Source: an uncultured Eubacteriales bacterium
Lineage (GTDB): Bacteria > Bacillota > Clostridia > Christensenellales > CAG-138
Assembly (NCBI GenBank): GCA_900544965.1
Contig: UQXE01000014.1
Span: forward strand, 1 to 47,790
DNA length: 47,790 nt
Direction: 5' to 3'
Under the pieces are notes generated by a model. It ran no database searches, was not told the origin of the DNA, and saw only the letters and a program-made list of their open reading frames with translations. Positions 6,971-16,203 of this stretch are shown here, in pieces. Position 1 is the first letter of the stretch, and every line of letters begins with the position of its first letter. The position numbers were made by a program, and so were the translations under genes.

Positions 6971-8101
6971 CTATTCTATATACACGCGCTTAGCCCTGCA
7001 TGTCACCAGGCATGCGATTTCGTAATTTATTGTTCCAACTTCCTGTGCTACTTCCTCCAGACTCATTCCTTTGGCGCCGAATAGAACTACCTCGTCGCCG
7101 CGCTGTACACTGCCTCCCGTAATGTCCGCCATAATCACGTCCATGCATACCCTGCCTATCTGGGGATACGATTCCCCGCCTATTTTGATATGCGAACGGT
7201 TGGATAGCCTCCTTGGATAACCATCAGCGTAGCCGGCGGATATTACGGCGCACTTTATTGGGGATTTAGCCCGATACGTTCTGCCGTAGCTTACCGTCGT
7301 ACCCTCCGGAAACTCTCTGATTTGAGCTACCCTGGACTTAAGCGTCATTACCGGCATTAAGGGACCCGTAACCCTTGGTATGCTGTCGGGATACAGACCA
7401 TAAAGCATTATCCCCTCTCTAACCATATCAAAATGAGCATTGGGATTATTCATTATTGCCGCGCTGTTGCTTGCGTGGCATATCGCGGGCGTTATGCCGC
7501 GGCTTTCCAGTCTATCCCTGACAGCGGTGAAGCTGTCAATCTGCCATTGCGTATATTCAATCTCTTCGGGCGAATCCGCCGCGGCAAGATGGGTATACAT
7601 TCCCGTAACGTTAAGGTTCCCCAATTCGCAGATCCTTTCGGCGCAACAGGCTGCCGAATCATAAAATGCTTCCCCTTGGCACATAATCCCGGTACGGGAC
7701 ATACCAGTGTCAAGCTTAATATGAACCTCCACCGTAACTCCCGCCTGTTTTGCCGCGTTATTCATCTCAATGGCCGACTGTTCGTCCACAACAGTCTGGG
7801 TTATTGCGTAGGCGGCCAGGCTGTCAGCGTATTGCGCCGGTGTATAGCCCAAGATCAGTATCGGCAGCTCTATGCCTGCCCGCCTGAGTTCCAGGGCTTC
7901 GCTCAGGCATGCTACCGCAAACGCGTCGGCGCCGTTTTCTTCTAAAAACCGCCCGCATGCCACCGCTCCATGCCCGTATGCGTCCGCTTTTATAACGCAC
8001 ATAACCTTTTTTCCAGTAGCCTTTGCGATGCCAAGGTTGTGCTTGAGCGCGCCGAGGTTTATCTCCGCCCATGTGCGTGATCTAATAGTTGGTTCGTGCA
8101 T
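6971..8101 (-). CDS. alr: Alanine racemase
   Basis: PLP enzyme interconverting L- and D-alanine, needed for D-Ala in peptidoglycan. The PLP lysine is Lys38 in CVIKADAYGHG, and the second catalytic base is Tyr272 in TVSYGRTYRAK, with the family's CMDVIMAD block further on. At 376 residues it is a normal length, and AAGGAG precedes the start. It lies directly downstream of the ornithine operon, beyond the otc terminator, with its own candidate promoter inside that terminator. The thiolase of ornithine fermentation releases D-alanine, so this racemase could also return that product to L-alanine. This link is inferred from position. Confidence 0.95.
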   Translation of the reverse strand: MHEPTIRSRTWAEINLGALKHNLGIAKATGKKVMCVIKADAYGHGAVACGRFLEENGADAFAVACLSEALELRRAGIELPILILGYTPAQYADSLAAYAITQTVVDEQSAIEMNNAAKQAGVTVEVHIKLDTGMSRTGIMCQGEAFYDSAACCAERICELGNLNVTGMYTHLAAADSPEEIEYTQWQIDSFTAVRDRLESRGITPAICHASNSAAIMNNPNAHFDMVREGIMLYGLYPDSIPRVTGPLMPVMTLKSRVAQIREFPEGTTVSYGRTYRAKSPIKCAVISAGYADGYPRRLSNRSHIKIGGESYPQIGRVCMDVIMADITGGSVQRGDEVVLFGAKGMSLEEVAQEVGTINYEIACLVTCRAKRVYIE

Positions 8102-8134
8102 GTTTATTTGCTCCTTAAGCCTGAATGCTTAATA

Positions 8135-8174
8135 AAAACATTATAAAGGCCCCGTTCCCGCAGGCAACGGAGCC
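8135..8174 (-). terminator. Terminator after ornithine carbamoyltransferase
   Basis: On the minus strand GGCTCCGTT and AACGGGGCC (one G-U pair) form a 9-bp stem (8174-8166 and 8156-8148), followed by TTTATAATGTTTTT. It closes the ornithine operon. Confidence 0.7.
8140..8167 (-). promoter_or_regulatory. Candidate alr promoter inside the otc terminator
   Basis: On the minus strand, TTGCCT (8167-8162), a 16-nt spacer and TATAAT (8145-8140) lie about 40 nt upstream of alr. The -35 box and spacer overlap the terminator hairpin of the upstream gene. Confidence 0.5.
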
Positions 8175-8195
8175 CTGCTATAACCTTAGCTTCTT

Positions 8196-9185
8196 TTATT
8201 TTCCTATAGTAGCCACCATTACCGCCTTTATCGTATGCATGCGGTTTTCGGCCTCGTCAAACACCTTTGAGCATTTTGCCCTGAACACCTCGTCGCTTAC
8301 CTCCATCTCGGTAATGCCGAACTTCTGATGGATTTCGCGTCCAACGGATGTTTCAAGATCGTGGAATGACGGGAGGCAGTGCAGGAAGATCGCGTCCTTG
8401 TTTTCCGTCTTGTTCATTACATCCATGGTTACGCGATACGGCTCAAGCAGCTTTATACGCTCTTCGAACTGATCCTCTTCGCCCATTGAAACCCATACGT
8501 CAGTGTATATCGCGTCGGCCCCCTTAACGTCGTCAAGATCCTCAGAGAAGCTTATCGAAGCACCCGTTTCCCTTGCCACCTCCTGCATCTCCCTGACAAG
8601 GTTTTCGTCCGGGAACAGGCATTTCGGAGCGATACCGACAAAGGTCATGCCCATCTTGGCGGCGCCTATCATAAGCGAGTTGCCCATATTGTTGCGCGCG
8701 TCCCCGATATATACCAGCTTCGTTTTGGACAGGGGCTTAGCAACATTCTCCTCTATGGTCATGAAATCCGCAAGTATCTGCGTTGGGTGATACATATCGG
8801 TAAGGCCGTTCCATACCGGCACCCCTGAGTATCTTGCCAGCAGTTCAACGACTTCCTGCTTGAAACCGCGGTATTCAATGCCGTCATAAAAGCGTCCCAG
8901 CACCTTGGCGGTGTCCTCAAGCGATTCCTTCTTGCCCATCTGGCTGTTCGATAAATACGTAACCTGAGCGCCTTCGTCAAAAGCGGCTACTTCAAACGCG
9001 CAGCGCGTGCGCGTGGACGTCTTGTCAAATATCAGAACGATGTTCTTGCCCTCAAGCGAACGGTTGCGTATTCCTAGACGCTTCTTTTGCTTGAGGTCAT
9101 GAGCCAGATCAAGCATATAACGGATCTCTTCAGGTGTAAAGTCCTTTAAAGTAAGCAGATGGCGGCCTTTAAGATTTACGGGCAT
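8196..9185 (-). CDS. Ornithine carbamoyltransferase
   Basis: Catalyses ornithine + carbamoyl phosphate = citrulline + phosphate. The carbamoyl-phosphate motif STRTR (57-61), HPTQ (133-136), the ornithine SMG loop (233-235) and HCLPSFHD (269-276) are all present; the last usually reads HCLPAFHD. The ATG at 9185 was chosen for its AAAGGAG site; a longer frame overlaps the end of orr. It is 329 residues and lies 26 nt behind orr, so it is the last gene of the ornithine operon. This context suggests a catabolic role (arcB-like: citrulline to ornithine and carbamoyl phosphate), but sequence alone does not separate it from anabolic ArgF. No arginine deiminase or carbamate kinase is in the window. 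Confidence 0.93.
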   Translation of the reverse strand: MPVNLKGRHLLTLKDFTPEEIRYMLDLAHDLKQKKRLGIRNRSLEGKNIVLIFDKTSTRTRCAFEVAAFDEGAQVTYLSNSQMGKKESLEDTAKVLGRFYDGIEYRGFKQEVVELLARYSGVPVWNGLTDMYHPTQILADFMTIEENVAKPLSKTKLVYIGDARNNMGNSLMIGAAKMGMTFVGIAPKCLFPDENLVREMQEVARETGASISFSEDLDDVKGADAIYTDVWVSMGEEDQFEERIKLLEPYRVTMDVMNKTENKDAIFLHCLPSFHDLETSVGREIHQKFGITEMEVSDEVFRAKCSKVFDEAENRMHTIKAVMVATIGK

Positions 9186-9211
9186 TGTTGTGTCTCCTTT
9201 GTTATAATTTA

Positions 9212-10276
9212 TTAATTTACGTATTCCCTGTAAACATATTTGCTTGTACACAGGCGTAAAAGCGCGCCGTAGCCCGGCACGAAACTAATTGTGTCGCCCA
9301 CATTGTACATGTTTGATTTTGTCAAGTCAACAATCAAATGATCAGAACTTGCGCCTAGTATCTCCGCGTTTTCATCCAGGCATTTAAGTGAAGCGGGGTC
9401 AACGTCCTGCCTTCCGATTGCGATTATCGCACGAAGCATTTGCCCCCTGTCCTCAAATTGGACCGTTTCTCCAAACGCATTCATTCCGCTTTTTCCTATT
9501 GGCTTGCTTGGCTTTGCCTGCAGTTCTACGATTTCCGCCTCAAGAATGAACGCATCCGAATGCATGCCATCAATGGGCAGACCTGTGGAGGTATCGTTGC
9601 TCAACACAAACGACTCGCCCAGACGCAGGTTGTTTATTCCGGCAGGCAGCCTTCCTTCCATAAGCATGGTCATGCTGCTGGAGTTTCCTCCGGAAACCAT
9701 TGGCAATTCTATGCCGAATTTCTCCCTTATTGCCCGGGCAATATCGCACAAAACGCCCATATTGTTCTCATCTGGAAGTATTCCTCCATAGCAGGTCAGG
9801 TTTGTTCCCAGTCCGTACAGCTCCAACGCGCCAGATTCCACCACAGCCCTGGCCGTTTCCATTATAAGCCGCCTATCCTTAAAGAATATCCCCTCGCGCA
9901 GGTCGCCAAGGTCTATCATAAGCACGACCTTATGCTTTTTACCCTGCGCATACGCCGCCTTTGCAAGCCGCTGTATCGCAGCTATTTCGGACTGCATGCT
10001 TATATCGGCGTACCTTACGACATCCTCAGCCTCCGATGGCATGGAAATCCTCAACAGTACTTTCTGTTTTGAGGAATTGAGCGATTTAAGATTCAAAACA
10101 CGCGAATCCGCTATGAAATCCACAGCGCTGTGATCTATCAATTCGACAATGCGTTCGTCAGCGCAAAATACCTTTGTAACTATGGATGCGGTTATCCCCC
10201 GCCCATGGCACTGCTCCAGCAGGAAGTTGAGGTTATGCCTGAGTTTTTTAAGGTTGACTATTAGTTTAGGATACAT
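9212..10276 (-). CDS. orr: Ornithine racemase
   Basis: PLP-dependent fold-III racemase converting L-ornithine to D-ornithine, the substrate of OraSE. The alanine-racemase-like barrel begins with LIVNLKKLRHNLNFL, and the PLP lysine is Lys35 in IVTKVFCADE. A phosphate-binding SGGNSSSM stretch and LRLGESFVLSNDTS follow, as in Clostridium sticklandii-type Orr and its YhfX-like relatives. The start at 10276 is set by GGAGGG (10281-10286); an upstream in-frame ATG lies within that site. Its 354 residues fit the family. Position after oraE and glmL in the operon supports ornithine rather than alanine as substrate. Confidence 0.9.
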   Translation of the reverse strand: MYPKLIVNLKKLRHNLNFLLEQCHGRGITASIVTKVFCADERIVELIDHSAVDFIADSRVLNLKSLNSSKQKVLLRISMPSEAEDVVRYADISMQSEIAAIQRLAKAAYAQGKKHKVVLMIDLGDLREGIFFKDRRLIMETARAVVESGALELYGLGTNLTCYGGILPDENNMGVLCDIARAIREKFGIELPMVSGGNSSSMTMLMEGRLPAGINNLRLGESFVLSNDTSTGLPIDGMHSDAFILEAEIVELQAKPSKPIGKSGMNAFGETVQFEDRGQMLRAIIAIGRQDVDPASLKCLDENAEILGASSDHLIVDLTKSNMYNVGDTISFVPGYGALLRLCTSKYVYREYVN

Positions 10277-10346
10277 AGCTCCCTCCAATCGGGGTATCGA
10301 GTCAGTATTGTATTTTTACAGTGAAGTCCTATGCGCCTTGGCATTA

Positions 10347-11705
10347 TCATATTTCCATGCTGTTCTTCATAAGCCTTGCCGCATCCCTTGGATAACTCTT
10401 TCCAAGCACCCCCAGGGATGCCATTATATAATCGTTATCGAACAGAAGCGATAGTTCGCCCGCCTTTGGGTACAGCATAATTCCGTTCTTATTACAATCG
10501 GCCATCCGCCTGAGAAGCGCTTTCCTGTCCGGAAGCCTGGTAAGCGCCCCGCCGGTGCCTATCAGGTATTTCAATTTGGTCAGGTCCTTGCCCTCGGCTA
10601 TCGTCTGCCTGCCCGAAGGCCCATAGATATACCTCAATGATCCCGTATGCCTGATAACCGCTGTTTCACCGGCCATAGCACACAGACGCTGGGTGAGCAT
10701 CAGCTGTTCCGGAGTGTCGGGAATGGGTTTATAGCGCTCCATAATGCTGGTTACGTCCAATTCCAGCTCCCTGCTCAACGCGTTTACGCCTATGCGGTTT
10801 ACAAGATTTCGGGCATTGATATAAAGCCCCAGGTCGCCCTCAACCGTGCGTTTGGCGAACGGTTCAGGCGAGGTGGATATCGACGCGATCTCATCGGAAC
10901 CGGCTGTTACCGAGTGCACATCCGTCGTAGCGCCTCCTATATCTATAACGGCAAGGTCGCCCAGCTCCTCATATAATATCTGTGCCGCCTCCATTACCGC
11001 GCCCGGGGTAGGTATTATGTTTCCCGTTACCATTTCGCGTATACGGCCCATTCCCGGCGCCTCTACTATGTGTTTCTCGAATACGGCGTGAATAACCCTG
11101 CGGGCGGGCTCGATGTTCAGAATGTCCAGCTTAGGATATACGTTTTCCACTGTGTAGCACGGTATGCCGCACCCCTCAAACAGGCTTTGTATTATACCCT
11201 GGTTCTGTACATTGCCCGCATATATAACAGGCGCGCTTACGCCGCTCTCCACCAGCTTTCTAGCATTGTAAACGGCCGTTTCGCGCTCTCCGTAGTCTGT
11301 GCCGCCGGCGAGGAGTATCAGGTTTGGACGGATAAGCTTAAGCTCTTCAAGGTCATAATCGCTCAGCCTGCCGGCCGTGGCCATGCGCACGATGGCGCCC
11401 GCCCCCAATGCCGCGGCTTCCGCGGCGCGAACCGTCATATCATACACCAATCCATGCACACACATCCGAAGCCCTCCCGCCGCGCTCGATGTGGCAAGCA
11501 TCTGAACATAATCCACATCCCCGCCCAAGCCGCGGCAAAGGTCCTCTACAGCGCCGTTTAAGCCAATCCTGACATCCCCGTCGAGCACGGATGTGGAAGC
11601 CTGGCCCTGGCCCATGAATCGCGGATTATCCGTGCCAATACCGGAAAACGCGTTGACAAGCGTCGTGGTTGAGCCTATTTCGGCAACAAGTATATCTATC
11701 TTCAT
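10347..11705 (-). CDS. GlmL/MutL-related actin-fold protein of the ornithine operon
   Basis: This 452-residue protein belongs to the GlmL (formerly MutL) family, which accompanies B12-dependent glutamate mutase and, in a separate branch, ornithine aminomutase clusters. It has the two phosphate loops of the actin/Hsp70 ATPase fold: AEIGSTTTLVNAF near the N-terminus and VIDIGGATTDVHS in the middle. Its exact role is not established; reactivation or cofactor loading of the mutase is the usual suggestion. The start at 11705 was preferred over an upstream in-frame ATG (11756) because the conserved family start MKIDILVAEIGSTTT begins there, although the ribosome site is weak (GATGGA). It lies 104 nt after oraE. 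Confidence 0.85.
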   Translation of the reverse strand: MKIDILVAEIGSTTTLVNAFSGIGTDNPRFMGQGQASTSVLDGDVRIGLNGAVEDLCRGLGGDVDYVQMLATSSAAGGLRMCVHGLVYDMTVRAAEAAALGAGAIVRMATAGRLSDYDLEELKLIRPNLILLAGGTDYGERETAVYNARKLVESGVSAPVIYAGNVQNQGIIQSLFEGCGIPCYTVENVYPKLDILNIEPARRVIHAVFEKHIVEAPGMGRIREMVTGNIIPTPGAVMEAAQILYEELGDLAVIDIGGATTDVHSVTAGSDEIASISTSPEPFAKRTVEGDLGLYINARNLVNRIGVNALSRELELDVTSIMERYKPIPDTPEQLMLTQRLCAMAGETAVIRHTGSLRYIYGPSGRQTIAEGKDLTKLKYLIGTGGALTRLPDRKALLRRMADCNKNGIMLYPKAGELSLLFDNDYIMASLGVLGKSYPRDAARLMKNSMEI

Positions 11706-11809
11706 TTCAGTAGTTCCATCAATCTGTAAAAATGCGCTGGGCGCAGGGCCAAACAACTAAGTGCTTTACGGCTTAGCGCCCATAAATTTACTATAGCGGC
11801 CGGTTTGCC

Positions 11810-14035
11810 TTAATCCTTGTTTTTAAGCATCTCCGCCCTCTTTTTAACGAGGAAGGTAGCTACATGAACGCCCTTTGTACCGCGTCCGAACCCTTCGTCG
11901 GCTCCATAGCAGCGCGCCTGCTCCGGACTTACCTGGGTGCCGCCGGCTACAAAGATCAGCTTATCGCGCACTCCCATCTCCTTGGCAATGCGGTCGATCC
12001 GCTGTATATTTTTGTAGTGAATATCATCGTGACTGATTATTGTAGAGGCAAGTATAGCGTCCGCGTCGAGCTCTATCGCAGCGTTTACCAGCTTCTCAGG
12101 CGGTACGGACGTGCCAAGATAGGTAACGCTGATTCCATATTTCTCAATGCCGCCGTGCTTTATATCGATTATCTCGCGAAGGCCTACGGAATGCTCATCC
12201 TCCCCTACCGTGCCGCAGACTATGCGCATAGGCTTATGCGATATCGATTCCCTTATTTCATCGTCGCTGAGGGTTTCCGGCTCCTTTGGTATAACGAGTT
12301 TATCAACGTCAACCGCAAACGGGACCTTGCCCTTGACCTCGATTCTCGTGCCCTCCGCGCTGTGCATGATCTCACGGTTTATTACCTCGCATTCGACCAG
12401 ATTCATCCGGCGCGCAACCTCGAGCGCCGCTGCCTCCGCAATGCGCTTCTCAGCGGGGAAAAACATAGTCAGCATGATGGTGCCGTCTGCAAGCCATTCC
12501 ATCTCAGGACGAAGTTTGCCGCAACCTGGCTTAAATTCTTCCACGTCGGCCATACGCCTGATTACATTGTCCTCTTCGTCCAGCTCGTCGATATAGACGA
12601 TCTTTTCAGGCCGTTCAAGCGTGCAGCCGCCTATCAGCGCGGACGGGTTATCGGCGAATTCGCCGCCATACTGCTCTACGTTGTTGTATCCGTAATGGGC
12701 GGTTACAGGGGCCATATAATCCCTGCTGCGCTTGAATATAGTGCCCGCTCCAATGCCTCCGGACAGGTTTCTTGCTATGCCGTCGCCGTTTCTTTCGGGA
12801 TATATGCCCGAGTCAACGAAGAAGCCCTCCTCAACGGCCGCAAAATAACCGCCAAGCTCCAGCATCTCCTCCATAAACAGCACCGCTCGTTCCTTGAGCT
12901 CCCTGGACTTTTCGCGAAGATATCCGCTGTCCTTGAGCTCCACCATCTCCATTAGGCCGTCAAGCCCTACAAGCGTTTGCTTTGCCGTGTCGCACGCCTC
13001 GATGTTATATATATGCCAGGGTACGTTTCGGCCCTCGTCCGGCGTAATGGTGGACTGTATGTCCGCGCTCGTGAGCTTGGATATCACCATGTTAAGCACA
13101 TGCGTAACGGTTGCCTCGCGCGTGCTGGCCTCTATATACTTTGTGTTCATCTGAGCCCTCATGCGGTACTCATGGAACAGCTCCCTCAGCGCCACAGCAT
13201 AGGGGAGATCCATGTATACGCATGGCGCGGGCGTGGCTGTGGGAGGGACCGTGGAAAGGCAGATGTTCTCCTTGGGAATGCCCACCCTGGCCGAAAAAAT
13301 AGCGTTTATGGCGTGCTGGACCATAAGCTCGGGCATCACCTTCCAGGCCTCACGCGCCGTAGCGTTGGCGTTATGCGCGCCGTCTATCTGCGCCATGCCG
13401 GCCCATGCGATCAGCTTTTTGGATTCGCAGGCGTCCACAAAGGAACGCGCCATGTTTATGTTCCTGTAAATTACGTTGTACTGCGGGTCCTGGTGTACGC
13501 CGTTTACGCCCTCCTCGGCAAACATTACGGCTATATCCGGTCCCGCTACACCCGACACATACGAATGGTAGTTAATAGGCCTGCCTACCTCGTCCTCTAT
13601 CATGTCCAGGGCCTTTCTCTGCGCCCTGACCTGCTTTCTGGTGATCGGCACTCCGCCCATCCCCTGCGGCGTACCCTCTATCAGCCCGTCAAAGTGCGAC
13701 TGGCCCGCCGTTCTTATAACCATTATATGATCAGCGCCATGGTGGGCGGCCATCCTCATGCGCCTTATATCGTCTTCAAACCGGCCCGACGCTATTTCCG
13801 TGGTTATAACGGGCGCGGGCTGAGGATCGATATCAGAAAAGTAATGTGCCGGCGGAAGCGGAACGCCGTCTTTAAGCGGTTCCGTACAATCGTGGTACTC
13901 AAACGGCCCCATCTTCAGGTCTTTTACGGGTTTGCGCCATGTCCAGCCCCGCCTTCGCGGCCTGTAGCTTTCAAGATCGCGGAGAACTTCCTCAACGTCT
14001 ATGGGCCTGTTAGGGTCAAGTCTGTATTCGCTCAT
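11810..14035 (-). CDS. oraE: D-ornithine 4,5-aminomutase, beta (catalytic) subunit
   Basis: AdoCbl- and PLP-dependent mutase that moves the terminal amino group of D-ornithine to give (2R,4S)-2,4-diaminopentanoate. The N-terminal two thirds form the substrate/PLP barrel. The C-terminal Rossmann domain carries DEHSVG (DxHxxG), with His615 as the cobalt ligand, and Lys626 in IDIKHGG. The 11-residue spacing equals that between His618 and the PLP-binding Lys629 of the C. sticklandii enzyme. At 741 residues it is of normal length. Its ATG overlaps the oraS stop by 4 nt (ATGA), and AAGGAGG lies just upstream, so the two subunits are translationally coupled. Confidence 0.97.
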   Translation of the reverse strand: MSEYRLDPNRPIDVEEVLRDLESYRPRRRGWTWRKPVKDLKMGPFEYHDCTEPLKDGVPLPPAHYFSDIDPQPAPVITTEIASGRFEDDIRRMRMAAHHGADHIMVIRTAGQSHFDGLIEGTPQGMGGVPITRKQVRAQRKALDMIEDEVGRPINYHSYVSGVAGPDIAVMFAEEGVNGVHQDPQYNVIYRNINMARSFVDACESKKLIAWAGMAQIDGAHNANATAREAWKVMPELMVQHAINAIFSARVGIPKENICLSTVPPTATPAPCVYMDLPYAVALRELFHEYRMRAQMNTKYIEASTREATVTHVLNMVISKLTSADIQSTITPDEGRNVPWHIYNIEACDTAKQTLVGLDGLMEMVELKDSGYLREKSRELKERAVLFMEEMLELGGYFAAVEEGFFVDSGIYPERNGDGIARNLSGGIGAGTIFKRSRDYMAPVTAHYGYNNVEQYGGEFADNPSALIGGCTLERPEKIVYIDELDEEDNVIRRMADVEEFKPGCGKLRPEMEWLADGTIMLTMFFPAEKRIAEAAALEVARRMNLVECEVINREIMHSAEGTRIEVKGKVPFAVDVDKLVIPKEPETLSDDEIRESISHKPMRIVCGTVGEDEHSVGLREIIDIKHGGIEKYGISVTYLGTSVPPEKLVNAAIELDADAILASTIISHDDIHYKNIQRIDRIAKEMGVRDKLIFVAGGTQVSPEQARCYGADEGFGRGTKGVHVATFLVKKRAEMLKNKD

Positions 14036-14400
14036 ATGCCGCTTACCTCCTTAAATAGCCCCTGGGCATCGTCCCACAGTTTTCCATCAAACAGGGCAAG
14101 CCCCGCGTCCCTTATGTCCATTCCCTTTGATTTGGCAAGCCTGTAAATAACATTGCCCGCTCCGTGCTCAATAAGGTTTCTCTCCACACAGCCATCCACT
14201 ATGGCTTTGGCCTCTATGGATGAAAAGCCCATTCTTAACAATACCGATCGTTCAACCGAAGGCGAGGTATACTCGTAGCCCATCTTTAGCAGAGGGTCGA
14301 CCAACATGTTTGCAAGCTCCCAGAACCTGTCTTCAAGCTCTCTGTCGCTGAGGCCTGCAAGGTGCTCCCGCCGTTTTTCAAAATCATCGTTTCTCTTCAT
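14032..14400 (-). CDS. oraS: D-ornithine 4,5-aminomutase, alpha (small) subunit
   Basis: This 122-residue protein is the OraS subunit that pairs with OraE in the heterotetrameric aminomutase. The characteristic stretches are REHLAGLSDRELEDRFWELA and VDPLLKMGYEYTSPSVERSV, followed by VLLRMGFSS and a C-terminal RLAKSKGMDIRDAG segment. It has no catalytic residues of its own; in the known enzyme it wraps the barrel of OraE. The gene overlaps ortB upstream by 17 nt and oraE downstream by 4 nt. A GGAGG site precedes its ATG. The overlaps argue for tight co-translation of the three genes. Confidence 0.95.
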   Translation of the reverse strand: MKRNDDFEKRREHLAGLSDRELEDRFWELANMLVDPLLKMGYEYTSPSVERSVLLRMGFSSIEAKAIVDGCVERNLIEHGAGNVIYRLAKSKGMDIRDAGLALFDGKLWDDAQGLFKEVSGI

Positions 14401-15817
14401 GGCGCCTCCTCAATCTCCCTAATTTTTCTATTGCGGCCAGTACGTAGGGCCTGTCGGCGCCCGTTTCCTCCGCAAGGTAGTCTATATCATTGTCATTATA
14501 TTTTCCGCCGTTAGCGTCGATAGCGTTGCGTATAAGCGATTTGCGCATATGGTCAAGGTCCACATCCACAACGTCTATCAGGCCCGGATGCTCCGGAAGG
14601 ATTATGTTCTTACCAGGAACCTCCTCCCCAGGATTTCCAAATCGCACTTCTATGCCGTTATTCCTTGCAAACGTAAGCTGCGGATTGATGTGTTTTCCCG
14701 CGCCTGTGTATTCGGTTTCCTGTACGACGATGCACTGGTCCTCGTCCATGTCCTGGGCTATCCTGAACGCCGCCGCCAGCGCGGTATTGCCCGCCGGCCC
14801 CTTTTCCAGACCCTCAAGCGAGGCAAGCGCTTCGGTAATATAAAACACGTTGCCCTGCGTAACCGTTACATACCGGTCCATGTACCTCAGCGGCCTGCCG
14901 GCGCTCCTTGGGACGTCCGACCTGTCGGGATTGGTCGCAAAGGGTATGCCAAATCCCGTATGGCCGGTGGTAAACGACTTTTTATTAAACTGCTCATCCG
15001 ACGCCATGTGAAGCCCTTTAAGATTAACGCTTGCGCCTATGATCCTTGCCCTGCAGCCGACCTTTCTCAGGCCCCTTGCCGTACCGGTCAGGTTGCCTCC
15101 GCCAGCGTTAGTGCATACAACGGCGTCCGGATCCCTCCCTACACGTTCCCTGAACTGAGTGGCAATCTCGCAGCCAAGCGTCTCTATGCCGGCTATTCCA
15201 AACGGGGTATACAGCGATGCGTTAAAATATCCCGTTTCCTCAAGCAGGATCAGGAACATATAGAACAGCTCCGGCCCAACGGTTAGCTGTATAACTTCAG
15301 CGCCAAGCGCCTCGCACTTGCGCGCCTTTTCTATAATTTCGGGCTGGCCTACGCCATGCGAATCATAGCACTCCTGCACAACAATGCACTTTAATCCCGC
15401 CATAGCCGCGTGAGAGGCCACGGCCGCCCCGTAGTTTCCGCTGGTTGCCGCTATTACGCCCTTATAACCCTGTTTTTTAGCCTGATATACGCTGGTTGCC
15501 GAGCGGCGGGCCTTGAAGCTGCCGGACGGGTTGCAGGCCTCGTCCTTTATGAATATTCGGGCGCCCTTGCCCTTTGGCGCAAGCTTTCTTGCCAGCGTGG
15601 TCAGGTTTTTCAGCTCTATCAAGGGGGTATTGCCCACGGAGAACATGCGCTGTATGCGCATTATCTCGTCAAGCGTATAGCCGGTAGCCGCCATCATTCC
15701 TTCGTAGTCGAAGGCAATGGAACCGCTCTCAAATTTTGAATAGTCCATTCCGACAGCCGAACGCATTATCTCATTTTTTCGCGCCATCACCGCGCCGTAG
15801 CTATTGTCCTTACTCAT
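14384..15817 (-). CDS. ortB: 2-amino-4-oxopentanoate thiolase, beta subunit
   Basis: PLP-dependent subunit of the thiolase that cleaves 2-amino-4-oxopentanoate with CoA to acetyl-CoA and D-alanine. It has the fold-type II (threonine synthase-like) pattern: the PLP lysine is Lys102 in NPSGSFKARRS, AATSGNYGAA binds the substrate carboxylate, and the glycine-rich CTNAGGGNLTGTA loop holds the PLP phosphate. At 477 residues it matches OrtB of C. sticklandii-type clusters. The gene overlaps ortA by 8 nt and oraS by 17 nt, and a GGAGG site precedes the ATG. Confidence 0.95.
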   Translation of the reverse strand: MSKDNSYGAVMARKNEIMRSAVGMDYSKFESGSIAFDYEGMMAATGYTLDEIMRIQRMFSVGNTPLIELKNLTTLARKLAPKGKGARIFIKDEACNPSGSFKARRSATSVYQAKKQGYKGVIAATSGNYGAAVASHAAMAGLKCIVVQECYDSHGVGQPEIIEKARKCEALGAEVIQLTVGPELFYMFLILLEETGYFNASLYTPFGIAGIETLGCEIATQFRERVGRDPDAVVCTNAGGGNLTGTARGLRKVGCRARIIGASVNLKGLHMASDEQFNKKSFTTGHTGFGIPFATNPDRSDVPRSAGRPLRYMDRYVTVTQGNVFYITEALASLEGLEKGPAGNTALAAAFRIAQDMDEDQCIVVQETEYTGAGKHINPQLTFARNNGIEVRFGNPGEEVPGKNIILPEHPGLIDVVDVDLDHMRKSLIRNAIDANGGKYNDNDIDYLAEETGADRPYVLAAIEKLGRLRRRHEEKR

Positions 15818-16115
15818 CGCAGCCGCCTCCGAAGGTTATTTCACGCACCATATCGCTTATCTTCAGTACTTCGGGAATCAAAACGCCAAAGCCATGGTCA
15901 AAATATGGAGCCTCGTCCACCAACACGCCGCTTGAGCGCCTGCCCGTTCTTGTGATAACCTCAGCGTTATCCCCCATGACCGCATCGGAAACAAGGTAGC
16001 CCTTTACCCACATCTCAAGCGGCGCCTTCGCGGTATCCTCTGGCACGCCAGCGGCACGTTCGCCCGGACGCAGCACTATGGAATGGATCTGCACCCAATC
16101 GCCTTTTTTCGCCAT
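15810..16115 (-). CDS. ortA: 2-amino-4-oxopentanoate thiolase, alpha subunit
   Basis: This 101-residue protein matches OrtA, the small partner of OrtB. It opens with KKGDWVQIHSIVLRPGERA, continues with MWVKGYLVSDAVMGD and contains VITRTGRRSSGVLVDEAPYFDHGFG, a beta-rich layout typical of the subunit. It has no PLP site and acts only in complex with OrtB. AGGAGG precedes the ATG. It lies 88 nt after ord and overlaps ortB by 8 nt, in the conserved ord-ortA-ortB-oraS-oraE order. Confidence 0.94.
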   Translation of the reverse strand: MAKKGDWVQIHSIVLRPGERAAGVPEDTAKAPLEMWVKGYLVSDAVMGDNAEVITRTGRRSSGVLVDEAPYFDHGFGVLIPEVLKISDMVREITFGGGCDE

Positions 16116-16203
16116 AATTGCCTCCTAGCCGGCCACGGCATCTAAGTAGCGGCGTAAACAAACCGTCTGCGCCCCATTAAATACCTGTGACCGCCTGTAT
16201 ATT

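Noticed and set aside
9212..10276. Reading the second racemase as a duplicate alanine racemase
   Set aside because: It lacks the Alr signature CVIKADAYGHG and has the Orr-type start and operon position, so ornithine racemase fits better.
12977..14146. A 389-codon plus-strand open frame and others (11864-12955) opposite oraE
   Set aside because: They are antisense to the unmistakable oraE gene, have no ribosome site, and show composition expected from the complement of a GC-rich gene (many His, Arg and Tyr).
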